DNA from: Clostridiales bacterium UBA4706
Lineage (GTDB): Bacteria > Bacillota > Clostridia > Oscillospirales > Oscillospiraceae
Assembly (NCBI GenBank): GCA_002404605.1
Contig: DHKA01000017.1
Span: 1-8,867 of the forward strand
Length of the DNA stretch: 8,867 nucleotides
Direction: 5' to 3'
Notes under the pieces: generated by a model
The model's database searches: none
What the model was told of the DNA's origin: nothing
Seen by the model: the letters and a program-made list of their open reading frames with translations, nothing else
Shown here: positions 1 to 5,274 of the stretch, piece after piece
Layout: each line of letters opens with the position of its first letter
How positions within the stretch are numbered: position 1 is the first letter of the stretch
Made by a program: the position numbers and the translations under genes

Positions 1-28
1 CGCCCTGTCTCTCGGCGACAGCTCATTT

Positions 29-57
29 AAGATATCACACTCGACTTCGATTGTCAA
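29..57 (-). promoter_or_regulatory. Sigma-A-type promoter firing out of the left edge
   Basis: Read on the minus strand, this is a perfect -35 TTGACA (52-57), a 17-base spacer, and a -10 TATCTT (29-34) preceded by TG one base upstream (extended -10). The predicted start lies near 22-23. Upstream, at 62-98, are five 6-base A or T tracts that could act as an UP element. The gene it serves lies outside the window, so its identity is unknown. The transcript would begin with a small hairpin, CTGTC/GACAG with a 7-base loop (5-21). The first transcribed bases closely resemble those behind the rpmB promoter. Confidence 0.75.
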
Positions 58-61
58 CACC

Positions 62-98
62 TTTTTTCGATTTTTTCAAAAAACTTTTTTCGTTTTTT
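62..98. promoter_or_regulatory. A/T-tract region, probable UP element
   Basis: Four T6 runs and one A6 run (62-67, 71-76, 78-83, 85-90, 93-98) are packed into 37 bases in an otherwise GC-rich region. They sit directly upstream of the minus-strand promoter at 29-57, where the RNA polymerase alpha C-terminal domain normally binds. Run centres are 7-9 bases apart, so phasing is too short for classical smooth curvature. I read it as an UP element rather than a terminator, because no GC-rich stem precedes the T runs. This is inference from position and composition. Confidence 0.45.
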
Positions 99-136
99 GA
101 TAGCCTCGAAATCGGCGCTTGACGAGGTTCGCCGGG

Positions 137-178
137 CGAATGAGCCGCCCCCGATCTCTCGCGGGAGCGGCTCATTCG
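137..178 (-). terminator. GC-rich hairpin downstream of rpmB, candidate terminator
   Basis: A perfect 12-bp inverted repeat (137-148 with 167-178, CGAATGAGCCGC and its complement) is followed, after one mismatch (149/166), by four more pairs (150-153 with 162-165) around an 8-base loop. It starts about 30 bases after the rpmB stop. It is a very stable stem and the obvious candidate for ending rpmB transcription. However, no U tract follows it on the minus strand, and on the plus strand the nearest T run is about 9 bases away. The terminator role is therefore inferred from position only. Confidence 0.45.
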
Positions 179-184
179 AAATCC

Positions 185-203
185 CTCTTTTTCTCAAAAA
201 GAG
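185..203 (-). repeat. Short inverted repeat just after rpmB
   Basis: A perfect 8-bp inverted repeat with a 3-base loop (185-192 with 196-203, CTCTTTTT and AAAAAGAG) begins five bases after the rpmB stop codon on the minus strand. It is AT-rich and weak compared with the GC-rich hairpin that follows at 137-178. It could be part of a two-hairpin 3' end protecting or ending the rpmB message. No function is demonstrated by the sequence. Confidence 0.4.
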
Positions 204-208
204 CGATC

Positions 209-397
209 TCAGACGGCCCGCGTGACCTTACCGCTGCGGAGGCAGCGGGTGCACGCATAAACGTGCTTCGGGGTACCGTCGACGATGGCCTTGACGCGCT
301 TCACATTGGGTTTCCAAGTGCGGTTGGCGCGGCGGTGGGAATGGCTGACCTTGATGCCGAATGCGACATCCTTCTCGCAGTATTCACACTTTGCCAT
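209..397 (-). CDS. rpmB: 50S ribosomal protein L28
   Basis: A 62-residue basic protein of the large ribosomal subunit, the usual length for the short L28 form of Firmicutes. It opens MAKCEYC and has the family pattern of Ser/His/Arg-rich sequence (SHSHRRANRTWKPN, residues 18-31) followed by the VYACTRCLRSGKV tail. Two CxxC pairs (C4/C7 and C49/C52) form the zinc-ribbon version of the protein, so it is predicted to hold Zn; many bacteria have zinc-free paralogues. The start is fixed by a near-perfect GAGGAGGTG Shine-Dalgarno (406-414) eight bases upstream. The gene is monocistronic as far as seen, divergent from the hprK operon, with its own promoter at 476-504 and hairpins behind it. Identification is firm. 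Confidence 0.97.
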   Translation of the reverse strand: MAKCEYCEKDVAFGIKVSHSHRRANRTWKPNVKRVKAIVDGTPKHVYACTRCLRSGKVTRAV

Positions 398-470
398 ACT
401 TGCTGCACCTCCTCATCGAGAAATGAGCTGCCCTTTCGGGGTGCCGGCGACCGGTCTCCCGTGGACAGCT
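398..470 (-). promoter_or_regulatory. rpmB 5' leader with potential RNA structure
   Basis: From the predicted start (about 469) to the ATG the leader is about 72 bases. Read on the minus strand it can form an outer helix AGCTG/CAGCT (466-470 with 426-430). This encloses CCGG-TCG-CCGG (444-454) and CCC-GAAA-GGG, a GNRA-type tetraloop (431-440). The Shine-Dalgarno at 406-414 lies downstream in unpaired sequence. The outer helix starts almost exactly at the predicted first base. Such a compact multi-stem leader could be a ribosomal-protein autoregulatory site, but I do not recognise it as a named leader family, and the helices are short. An alternative is GTC/GAC pairing (463-465 with 454-456), equivalent to the hairpin in the left-edge transcript. 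Confidence 0.35.
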
Positions 471-475
471 TATTT

Positions 476-504
476 ATAATAGCAGACCGCGCCGCCGAAT
501 GCAA
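476..504 (-). promoter_or_regulatory. rpmB promoter
   Basis: On the minus strand: -35 TTGCAT (499-504), a 17-base GC-rich spacer, and -10 TATTAT (476-481), giving a start near 469. An AT-rich stretch upstream (505-540), including AAGTTTTTT, resembles an UP element, which suits a highly expressed ribosomal protein gene. The elements match the sigma-A consensus well and the gap to rpmB contains no better candidate. Confidence 0.75.
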
Positions 505-505
505 G

Positions 506-517
506 ATGAAATTTCAT
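506..517. promoter_or_regulatory. 12-bp perfect palindrome between divergent promoters
   Basis: ATGAAATTTCAT is a perfect 12-bp palindrome abutting the rpmB -35 (499-504) and lying about 32 bases upstream of the hprK -35 (550-555). Its position would let a dimeric regulator act on both promoters. It may equally be chance within an AT-rich UP element. No regulator is implied by the sequence. Confidence 0.3.
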
Positions 518-549
518 TTTCTTTTAAAAAACTTCTCTTTACTCCGCTG

Positions 550-578
550 TTGCCAAATCGGGCGGAATTGATTACAAT
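550..578 (+). promoter_or_regulatory. Promoter of the hprK-dnaE operon
   Basis: -35 TTGCCA (550-555), a 17-base spacer and -10 TACAAT (573-578) match a sigma-A promoter, with a predicted start near 585 and a leader of about 36 bases. A second -10-like TATAAT begins at 578 but lacks a -35 at suitable spacing. This is the only convincing promoter upstream of the six-gene run. A 14-bp palindrome (577-590) covers the -10 edge and start site. Confidence 0.7.
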
Positions 579-590
579 ATAATATTATAT
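577..590. promoter_or_regulatory. 14-bp AT palindrome over the operon start site
   Basis: ATATAATATTATAT is a perfect 14-bp palindrome that overlaps the last bases of the -10 and the predicted transcription start of the hprK operon. A protein bound here would block initiation, so it is a candidate operator. It is made only of A and T, so a chance palindrome or a simple melting-prone start region is also plausible. Confidence 0.3.
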
Positions 591-607
591 CACCTATCAC
601 TTTGATG

Positions 608-614
608 CGGAGGA
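608..614 (+). promoter_or_regulatory. hprK ribosome binding site
   Basis: CGGAGGA lies six bases before the ATG at 621. It is a good Shine-Dalgarno and supports this start for the first gene of the operon. Confidence 0.8.
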
Positions 615-620
615 ACGCTC

Positions 621-1553
621 ATGGCTCAGTCCTATTCCGTCAGTCTGGATACCATCGTCCGCGAACATCATCTTTCGGTCGTCAACCGCGCGGTGGACTA
701 TGACCGCGTGCAGATCACCACCTGGGAGGTCTCGCGTCCCGGGCTGCCGCTCGCCGGGTTTTACGATTACTTTGACGCCACGCGCGTGCAGATCATCGGC
801 AAGCTGGAGATCACTTATTTAATGGATATGCGTCCCGAGGCGCGCAACCGCAGCATTGAGCGGTTCATCTCCTCCGGGATCCGCTTCTGCATCGTCGCTC
901 ACGGCATGGACGTTCCGCCGGAGATGCTCGCCGCCGCGCAGCGCCACCAGGTGACGCTGCTTACCACCGAGCACTCCACGAGTGATTTTATGGCCCGGCT
1001 CATTCTGAGTCTCAACCGCTGGCTCGCCCCGCGCACCACAATGCACGGCGTGCTGATGGAGGTCCATGGCGAGGGCGTGATGATCACGGGCGAGAGCGGC
1101 GTCGGCAAGAGCGAAAACGCCATGGCGCTTTTGAGCCGCGGCCACCGTCTCGTGGCGGACGATGCCATCGAGGTCAAGCGTACCGCGCAGGACACGCTCG
1201 TCGGCTCCTCGCCGGAGCTGATCCGGTATTTCATGGAGATCCGCGGCATCGGTCTCATCGATGCGCGGCACATGTTCGGCATCGGTGCGGTGAAGCCCGA
1301 TCAGGTCATCGACCTTGTCGTACATTTTGAACCGTGGGACGAGAACAAGGTCTACGACCGTCTCGGCAACGAAACGCATTTCACGGAGATCCTTGGCGTC
1401 AAGATCCCGTACTTTGTCGTACCGGTGCGGCCGGGACGAAATCTCGCGGCGATCCTCGAGCTTGCGGCGATGAACAACCGCGAGCGCAAGATGGGTTACA
1501 ACGCCGCGCAGGTGCTTGTGGAGCGCCACGACCGGATGGTGGACGAGGGATGA
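621..1553 (+). CDS. hprK: HPr kinase/phosphorylase
   Basis: Bifunctional cytoplasmic enzyme that phosphorylates HPr (and Crh where present) on Ser46 and removes the phosphate, controlling carbon catabolite repression through CcpA in low-GC Gram-positives. The 310-residue length is normal. The N-terminal domain spans about residues 1-130 and the kinase domain about 131-310. Visible landmarks are the conserved H142, the Walker A loop GESGVGKS (157-164), the RGHRLVADD segment ending D180-D181, the HprK signature EIRGIGLID (206-214), and PVRPGRN (268-274), the loop implicated in phosphorolysis. All key residues are present, so the enzyme should be active in both directions. Good Shine-Dalgarno at 608-614. 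The stop overlaps the murB start by four bases. It is first in the operon. No HPr or Crh gene is in the window, so its substrate is encoded elsewhere. Confidence 0.97.
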   Translation: MAQSYSVSLDTIVREHHLSVVNRAVDYDRVQITTWEVSRPGLPLAGFYDYFDATRVQIIGKLEITYLMDMRPEARNRSIERFISSGIRFCIVAHGMDVPPEMLAAAQRHQVTLLTTEHSTSDFMARLILSLNRWLAPRTTMHGVLMEVHGEGVMITGESGVGKSENAMALLSRGHRLVADDAIEVKRTAQDTLVGSSPELIRYFMEIRGIGLIDARHMFGIGAVKPDQVIDLVVHFEPWDENKVYDRLGNETHFTEILGVKIPYFVVPVRPGRNLAAILELAAMNNRERKMGYNAAQVLVERHDRMVDEG

Positions 1554-2467
1554 AAAACGCCGAACTCCACTCTTTCCTCCGGGAAATACGTTCCCGCTGC
1601 CCGGAGCTCACAGTCCTCGAAAACGAGCCGATGAGCCGTCACTGCTCGTTCCGCATCGGCGGCCCATGCGACGCAATGCTGCTTCCGTCCTCGATTTCGG
1701 AGGTCGAAACGCTCTGCGCGCTGCTCGCCGAAGCCGGGGAAAAGCCGCTTCTTATCGGCAACGGCACGAATCTTCTCGTCACTGACGCGCCGCTGCACCG
1801 CATCGTGCTGCGCATGGGCGAAGAGTTTTCGCGCATCGAGCCGGCCGGCGATACCGCTCTCCGCGCCGAGAGCGGTGTGATGCTCTCGCGCCTTGCCGCG
1901 TTTGCCGCGGCGCGCTCTCTCGCAGGGCTGGAATTTGCCCACGGCATCCCCGGCACGCTCGGCGGCGCGGTGTCCATGAATGCGGGCGCTTACGGCGGTG
2001 AGATGAAGGACGTCGTCACATCCGTGACCTATCTCGACGAAGACCTTTCCATCCGTGAGACGGGGGACGCCGGTTTTTCTTACCGGCACAGCCGTTTTTC
2101 CGATACCGGCTGCATCGTTCTCGACGCAACCGTTTCGCTGCACGAGGACGACAGCAGCGCCATCCGCGAGCGGATGCGCTCGCTCGCCGAGCGCCGCAGA
2201 AGCTCGCAGCCGCTCGACATGCCGTCCGCCGGCAGCACGTTCAAGCGTCCTGCGGGCGGCTACGCCGCCGCGCTCATCGACGAAGCCGGTCTCAAGGGCT
2301 ATGCCGTCGGCGGCGCGCAGGTGAGCGAAAAGCACGCGGGCTTCGTCGTCAACTGCGGCGGTGCGAGCTTCGACGATGTGCTCCGGCTCATCGAGCATAT
2401 CCGGAACGAGGTTTACCGCGTCTCCGGCATCAAGCTGGAGCCGGAGGTCAAGATCATCCGCGAATAA
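1550..2467 (+). CDS. murB: UDP-N-acetylenolpyruvoylglucosamine reductase
   Basis: FAD- and NADPH-dependent reductase making UDP-N-acetylmuramate, the second committed step of peptidoglycan precursor synthesis in the cytoplasm. 305 residues, as for type II MurB. The FAD-binding domain carries SFRIGG (33-38), GNGTNLL (70-76) and IPGTLGGAVSMNAGAYGGE (133-151). YRHSR (178-182) follows, then the C-terminal domain with catalytic GSTFKRP (S229 is the proton donor position) and the conserved Glu of LEPEVK (E299). The open frame extends upstream to 1334, but that part overlaps hprK. The ATG at 1550 gives the correct family N-terminus and an ATGA overlap with the hprK stop. The Shine-Dalgarno is modest (GGTGG 1538-1542, GAGGG 1545-1549), so translation is probably coupled to hprK. 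Confidence 0.97.
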   Translation: MKNAELHSFLREIRSRCPELTVLENEPMSRHCSFRIGGPCDAMLLPSSISEVETLCALLAEAGEKPLLIGNGTNLLVTDAPLHRIVLRMGEEFSRIEPAGDTALRAESGVMLSRLAAFAAARSLAGLEFAHGIPGTLGGAVSMNAGAYGGEMKDVVTSVTYLDEDLSIRETGDAGFSYRHSRFSDTGCIVLDATVSLHEDDSSAIRERMRSLAERRRSSQPLDMPSAGSTFKRPAGGYAAALIDEAGLKGYAVGGAQVSEKHAGFVVNCGGASFDDVLRLIEHIRNEVYRVSGIKLEPEVKIIRE

Positions 2468-2476
2468 AAAGATCAC

Positions 2477-2484
2477 GGAGAAAG
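2477..2484 (+). promoter_or_regulatory. rapZ ribosome binding site
   Basis: GGAGAAAG lies nine bases before the ATG at 2494, in the 26-base gap behind murB. The GGAG core is 13 bases from the start, a slightly long spacing, and the stretch between is AT-rich. It supports the start at 2494, whose protein begins right at the family's Walker A region. Confidence 0.6.
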
Positions 2485-2493
2485 ATATAGTAT

Positions 2494-3360
2494 ATGGAAT
2501 TTCTGATCGTCACCGGTCTTTCGGGCGCGGGCAAAACGCAGGCCGCGCACTTTCTGGAGGATCTGGGGTATTACTGCGTAGACAACATGCCCTCGGCGCT
2601 TTTGCAGCCGTTCGCGGAATTCTGCATCGCCTCGCAGGGGCGCTTTACCAAAGTCGCCCTCGTCACGGACGTCCGCGCGCACGAGAGCTTTGAGCAGCTT
2701 TTCCACGCGCTCGATTCGCTGCGTGCACTCGACTGCACGTTCCGCATCCTGTTTCTCGAAGCGCCGGAGAGCACGCTCGTCCGCCGCTACAAGGAAACCC
2801 GCCGCCGCCATCCGCTCGCGGAGCCGGGCAAAACGGTACAGACCGCGCTGCGAGAGGAGATCGCGCTCATGCAGCCGGTACGCGACCGCGCCGACTACAT
2901 TATAAATACGCAGAATCTCACGCTCGCGCAGCTGCACAAAAAGCTCTGCCGCCTGTTCACCGATACCGGCGAGGCAAAGCTGCCGATCAATGTGGTCGCC
3001 TTCGGCTACAAATACGGCATTCCCATCGATGCCGATCTCGTGCTGGACGTGCGTTTTCTGCCGAATCCTTATTATATAGAAGACCTGAAGGATCTCTCTG
3101 GGCTGGATCAGCCGGTGTACGACTTTGTCATGCAGCAGCCGGACACGGTGGAATACATGCGGCTGCTCACGGCGTTTATCGATTTTCAGCTCCCGCGCTT
3201 CCGCGAGGAGGGAAAGCCGGCGCTCACCGTGGCCGTCGGCTGCACCGGCGGGCGGCACCGGAGCATCTCCGTGGCGCGCGCGCTCACGGACCATCTGCTC
3301 GAGCGCGGGCAGAATGCGCGGCTCGTCTGCCGCGATCTTGCGAGGGTAAACGAACAATGA
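2494..3360 (+). CDS. rapZ: RNase adapter protein RapZ / YvcJ-family nucleotide-binding protein
   Basis: P-loop nucleotide-binding protein of the RapZ/YvcJ family, 288 residues, full length. Motifs in order: Walker A GLSGAGKT (8-15), GYYCVDNMP (25-33), RRRHPL (103-108), AFGYKYGIPIDADLVLDVRF (169-188), FLPNPYY (188-194) and GCTGGRHRSI (249-258), which forms the conserved C-terminal ligand-binding region. In Escherichia coli RapZ senses glucosamine-6-phosphate and directs RNase E to the small RNA GlmZ, so controlling GlmS. In Bacillus subtilis YvcJ hydrolyses nucleotides and affects competence. The RNA-adapter role has not been carried over to Firmicutes with certainty, so only the family call is firm. 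It sits between murB and yvcK, as in many Firmicutes. Its stop overlaps the yvcK start by four bases (ATGA). Confidence 0.95.
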   Translation: MEFLIVTGLSGAGKTQAAHFLEDLGYYCVDNMPSALLQPFAEFCIASQGRFTKVALVTDVRAHESFEQLFHALDSLRALDCTFRILFLEAPESTLVRRYKETRRRHPLAEPGKTVQTALREEIALMQPVRDRADYIINTQNLTLAQLHKKLCRLFTDTGEAKLPINVVAFGYKYGIPIDADLVLDVRFLPNPYYIEDLKDLSGLDQPVYDFVMQQPDTVEYMRLLTAFIDFQLPRFREEGKPALTVAVGCTGGRHRSISVARALTDHLLERGQNARLVCRDLARVNEQ

Positions 3361-4361
3361 AAAAACGCATTTCCCGCCGTCCGGGCATAAAGATCGCCGC
3401 CATCGGCGGCGGCACCGGACTTTCCACCATGCTGCGCGGATTGAAGCACATTTCGCCGTCCATCACCGCCATCGTCACCGTAATGGACAACGGCGGCGGC
3501 AGCGGCGTGCTCCGGCAGGAGCTCGGCATGCTCCCGCCCGGCGACATCCGCAACTGCTTGCAGGCCCTTGCAAACACCGAGCCGACGATGGAGGCCCTGC
3601 TCGCCTACCGGTTCCAGGACGGCGCGCTGCGCGGCCAGAGCTTCGGCAATCTCTTTCTCGCCGCGCTCAACGGCATGTGCGACACGTTCGACGAGGCCGT
3701 CGCACGCATGAGCGAGGTGCTCGCCATCACCGGGCGCGTGCTGCCGGTCACGAACGAGAACGTGCAGCTCCTCGCCGATTTTGACGACGGTGTGACCGTC
3801 ACGGGCGAATCGCAGATCGCCGAATACAAAAAAGATCTCACGCGGCGCATCGTGCGGGCGTATCTCTCGCCGGAGCACCCGGCGGCCCTTCCCGCCTGTC
3901 TTGACGCCATCCGCGAGGCCGACCTCATCGTGCTCGGCCCCGGCAGTCTTTATACGAGCGTCATTCCGAATCTTCTCGTCTCCGGCATCCGCGAGACGAT
4001 CCACGAATCGGACGCCGTCAAAGTCTATGTTATGAATCTTATGACGCAAAGCGGCGAGACCGCGGGGTATACCGCCGTCGATCACGTCCGCGCGCTTTTC
4101 GACCACGGCGGCGAAGGACTGTTCGACTATACGCTCGTAAACGACCTCCCCATCCCGCCCGAAGCGCAGGAGGGATACCTCCGCGAGGGTGCCGTCCCCA
4201 TCACGGCGGACGAGGAAGCGCTCGCCGCGCTCGGTGTCACGGTCCGGTATGCGCCCGTGGCGCTCTGGCAAAAGGCGCTCGTGCGCCACGATCCGGCCGC
4301 GCTCGCCGCGGCGCTGCGCGGTCTTTACCGCGAAGCCTCCCCCACCCGCATTTACGGATAA
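3357..4361 (+). CDS. yvcK: Gluconeogenesis factor YvcK/GlmR (CofD-like family)
   Basis: Cytoplasmic protein of the UPF0052/CofD-like family, 334 residues, usual length. A Rossmann-type N-terminus has GGGTGL (17-22), DNGGGSG (44-50), and PPGDIRN (60-66). Further conserved blocks are GQSFGNLFLAAL (93-104), GPGSLYTSVIPNLLV (194-208) and NLMTQSGETAGYTAVDHV (227-244). In Bacillus subtilis the protein (GlmR) binds UDP-GlcNAc and stimulates GlmS; it is needed for growth and normal shape on gluconeogenic carbon. The genes before it (murB, rapZ) share this amino-sugar theme. The start is set by GAGGG (3342-3346) and the ATGA overlap with rapZ, implying translational coupling. The short basic tail before the Rossmann strand (MKKRISRRPG) is unremarkable. 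Confidence 0.95.
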   Translation: MKKRISRRPGIKIAAIGGGTGLSTMLRGLKHISPSITAIVTVMDNGGGSGVLRQELGMLPPGDIRNCLQALANTEPTMEALLAYRFQDGALRGQSFGNLFLAALNGMCDTFDEAVARMSEVLAITGRVLPVTNENVQLLADFDDGVTVTGESQIAEYKKDLTRRIVRAYLSPEHPAALPACLDAIREADLIVLGPGSLYTSVIPNLLVSGIRETIHESDAVKVYVMNLMTQSGETAGYTAVDHVRALFDHGGEGLFDYTLVNDLPIPPEAQEGYLREGAVPITADEEALAALGVTVRYAPVALWQKALVRHDPAALAAALRGLYREASPTRIYG

Positions 4362-4367
4362 ACACAC

Positions 4368-4374
4368 AAAGGGG
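4368..4374 (+). promoter_or_regulatory. whiA ribosome binding site
   Basis: AAAGGGG lies eight bases before the ATG at 4383 in the 21-base gap behind yvcK. It is a weaker anti-Shine-Dalgarno match than those of rpmB, hprK or dnaE, but the spacing is good and the start gives the standard WhiA N-terminus (MSFSSEAKNEL). Confidence 0.55.
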
Positions 4375-4382
4375 TTTTTCCC

Positions 4383-5273
4383 ATGTCCTTTTCGTCCGAA
4401 GCCAAAAACGAGCTGTGCCACGTTCCGTTCAGCCGCACCTGCTGCGCGCGGGCCGAGGCCTACGGCGTGCTTTTATACTGTCACACGTTCGACCGGCGGG
4501 AGATCCGCATCATCACGGCCAACGATGCCTTTGCCCAGCGTCTGCCGAAGCTCTTCCGGCGCGCGTTCTCGCTCTCGTTCGACCATGTGCCGCCGGAGGG
4601 CGCGGCAGGCAAGCGCACGTTCCTCATCACCGCGCCGGAAAAGATCCTCGCGATCCTGGAGGTTTTCGGGCAGGAGAGCGCCGTTTCCCATCACATCAAC
4701 TACGGCATGCTCGAAACCGACTGCTGCCGGCAGAGCTTCTTCCGCGGGGCGTTTCTCGCCGGCGGCAGCGTGACCGATCCGGCCAAACGCTACCATCTCG
4801 AGCTGCTCACGAGCCACCCGAGCGTGAGCCGCGAGGCGTTCAATCTCATGCTGGAAATGGGCTTTGCGCCCAAGGACGCCGTGCGCGGCGGCGGATATAT
4901 CACGTATTTCAAGCAATCTGAGGCCATCGAGGACGTGCTCACAACGATCGGCGCGCCGCTCGCCGCGATGGGCATCATGCAGGCGAAGATGCAGAAGGAT
5001 ATGCGCAACGCCGTCAACCGCCGTGTCAACTGCGACAGTGCGAACGCCGACAAGATCGTCCTCGCCGCGCAGGAGCAGCTTGACGCCATCCGCGAGCTGG
5101 ACCGGAAATACGGGCTTGACACGCTCCCGGACATTCTGCAGGAGACGGCCATGCTGCGCATCGCCAATCCTGAGTCGAGCCTTATCGATCTTGCGCGGCT
5201 CGCCAGCCCCCCGGTGTCCAAAAGCTGCATGAGCCACCGGTTAAAGAAGTTATTAGAGTACAAAGGAGACTGA
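4383..5273 (+). CDS. whiA: DNA-binding protein WhiA
   Basis: WhiA family, 296 residues. It combines a catalytically inactive LAGLIDADG homing-endonuclease-like N-terminal domain with a C-terminal helix-turn-helix. The N-terminus SFSSEAKNEL (2-11) is typical. FLAGGSVTDP (124-133) followed by YHLEL is the degenerate LAGLIDADG helix. KMQKDMRNAVNRRVNCDSAN (202-221) is the conserved linker. The helix-turn-helix covers about 248-292 (LPDILQETAMLRIANPESSL, then PPVSKSCMSHRLKKL). In Streptomyces it is a sporulation transcription activator; in Bacillus subtilis it affects cell division and chromosome segregation without a clear regulon. Position after yvcK is the classic Firmicute order. One oddity is a Cys (C282) in the SKSG-type turn, where Gly is usual. 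The gene ends one base before dnaE, whose ribosome binding site is inside it. Confidence 0.95.
   Translation: MSFSSEAKNELCHVPFSRTCCARAEAYGVLLYCHTFDRREIRIITANDAFAQRLPKLFRRAFSLSFDHVPPEGAAGKRTFLITAPEKILAILEVFGQESAVSHHINYGMLETDCCRQSFFRGAFLAGGSVTDPAKRYHLELLTSHPSVSREAFNLMLEMGFAPKDAVRGGGYITYFKQSEAIEDVLTTIGAPLAAMGIMQAKMQKDMRNAVNRRVNCDSANADKIVLAAQEQLDAIRELDRKYGLDTLPDILQETAMLRIANPESSLIDLARLASPPVSKSCMSHRLKKLLEYKGD
5262..5268 (+). promoter_or_regulatory. dnaE ribosome binding site inside the end of whiA
   Basis: AAAGGAG lies six bases before the ATG at 5275 and is contained in the last codons of whiA. This strong site decides the dnaE start and makes dnaE translation likely to be linked to whiA translation. 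Confidence 0.75.
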
Positions 5274-5274
5274 T

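Noticed and set aside
24..26. ATG at the predicted start of the left-edge transcript as a leaderless gene
   Set aside because: It lies slightly upstream of the predicted start site and within the element shared with the rpmB leader, so the match is better explained as leader sequence.
62..98. T runs read as a plus-strand terminator
   Set aside because: No GC-rich stem precedes them, and the runs sit where an UP element for the strong minus-strand promoter would be.
119..571. 150-codon plus-strand open frame opposite rpmB
   Set aside because: It runs through two hairpins, rpmB in antisense and both promoters, and has no family resemblance.
1334..1549. Upstream extension of murB
   Set aside because: It would overlap hprK by more than 200 bases and adds Arg/Gly-rich sequence foreign to MurB; the ATG at 1550 gives the normal N-terminus.
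1496..2476. 326-codon minus-strand open frame opposite murB
   Set aside because: Shadow frame caused by high GC; murB on the plus strand has complete family motifs.
2485..2493. Possible internal promoter before rapZ (GATATAGTA)
   Set aside because: It resembles a -10, but there is no TTGACA-like element 16-18 bases upstream, so AT-rich leader sequence is the simpler reading.
3067..3080. TATA-like stretches inside rapZ and dnaE coding sequence
   Set aside because: They encode conserved Tyr/Ile residues (for example PNPYYIED) and have no matching -35.
3186..4421. 411-codon minus-strand open frame across rapZ, yvcK and whiA
   Set aside because: Antisense shadow of three well-identified genes; low-complexity composition and no domain.
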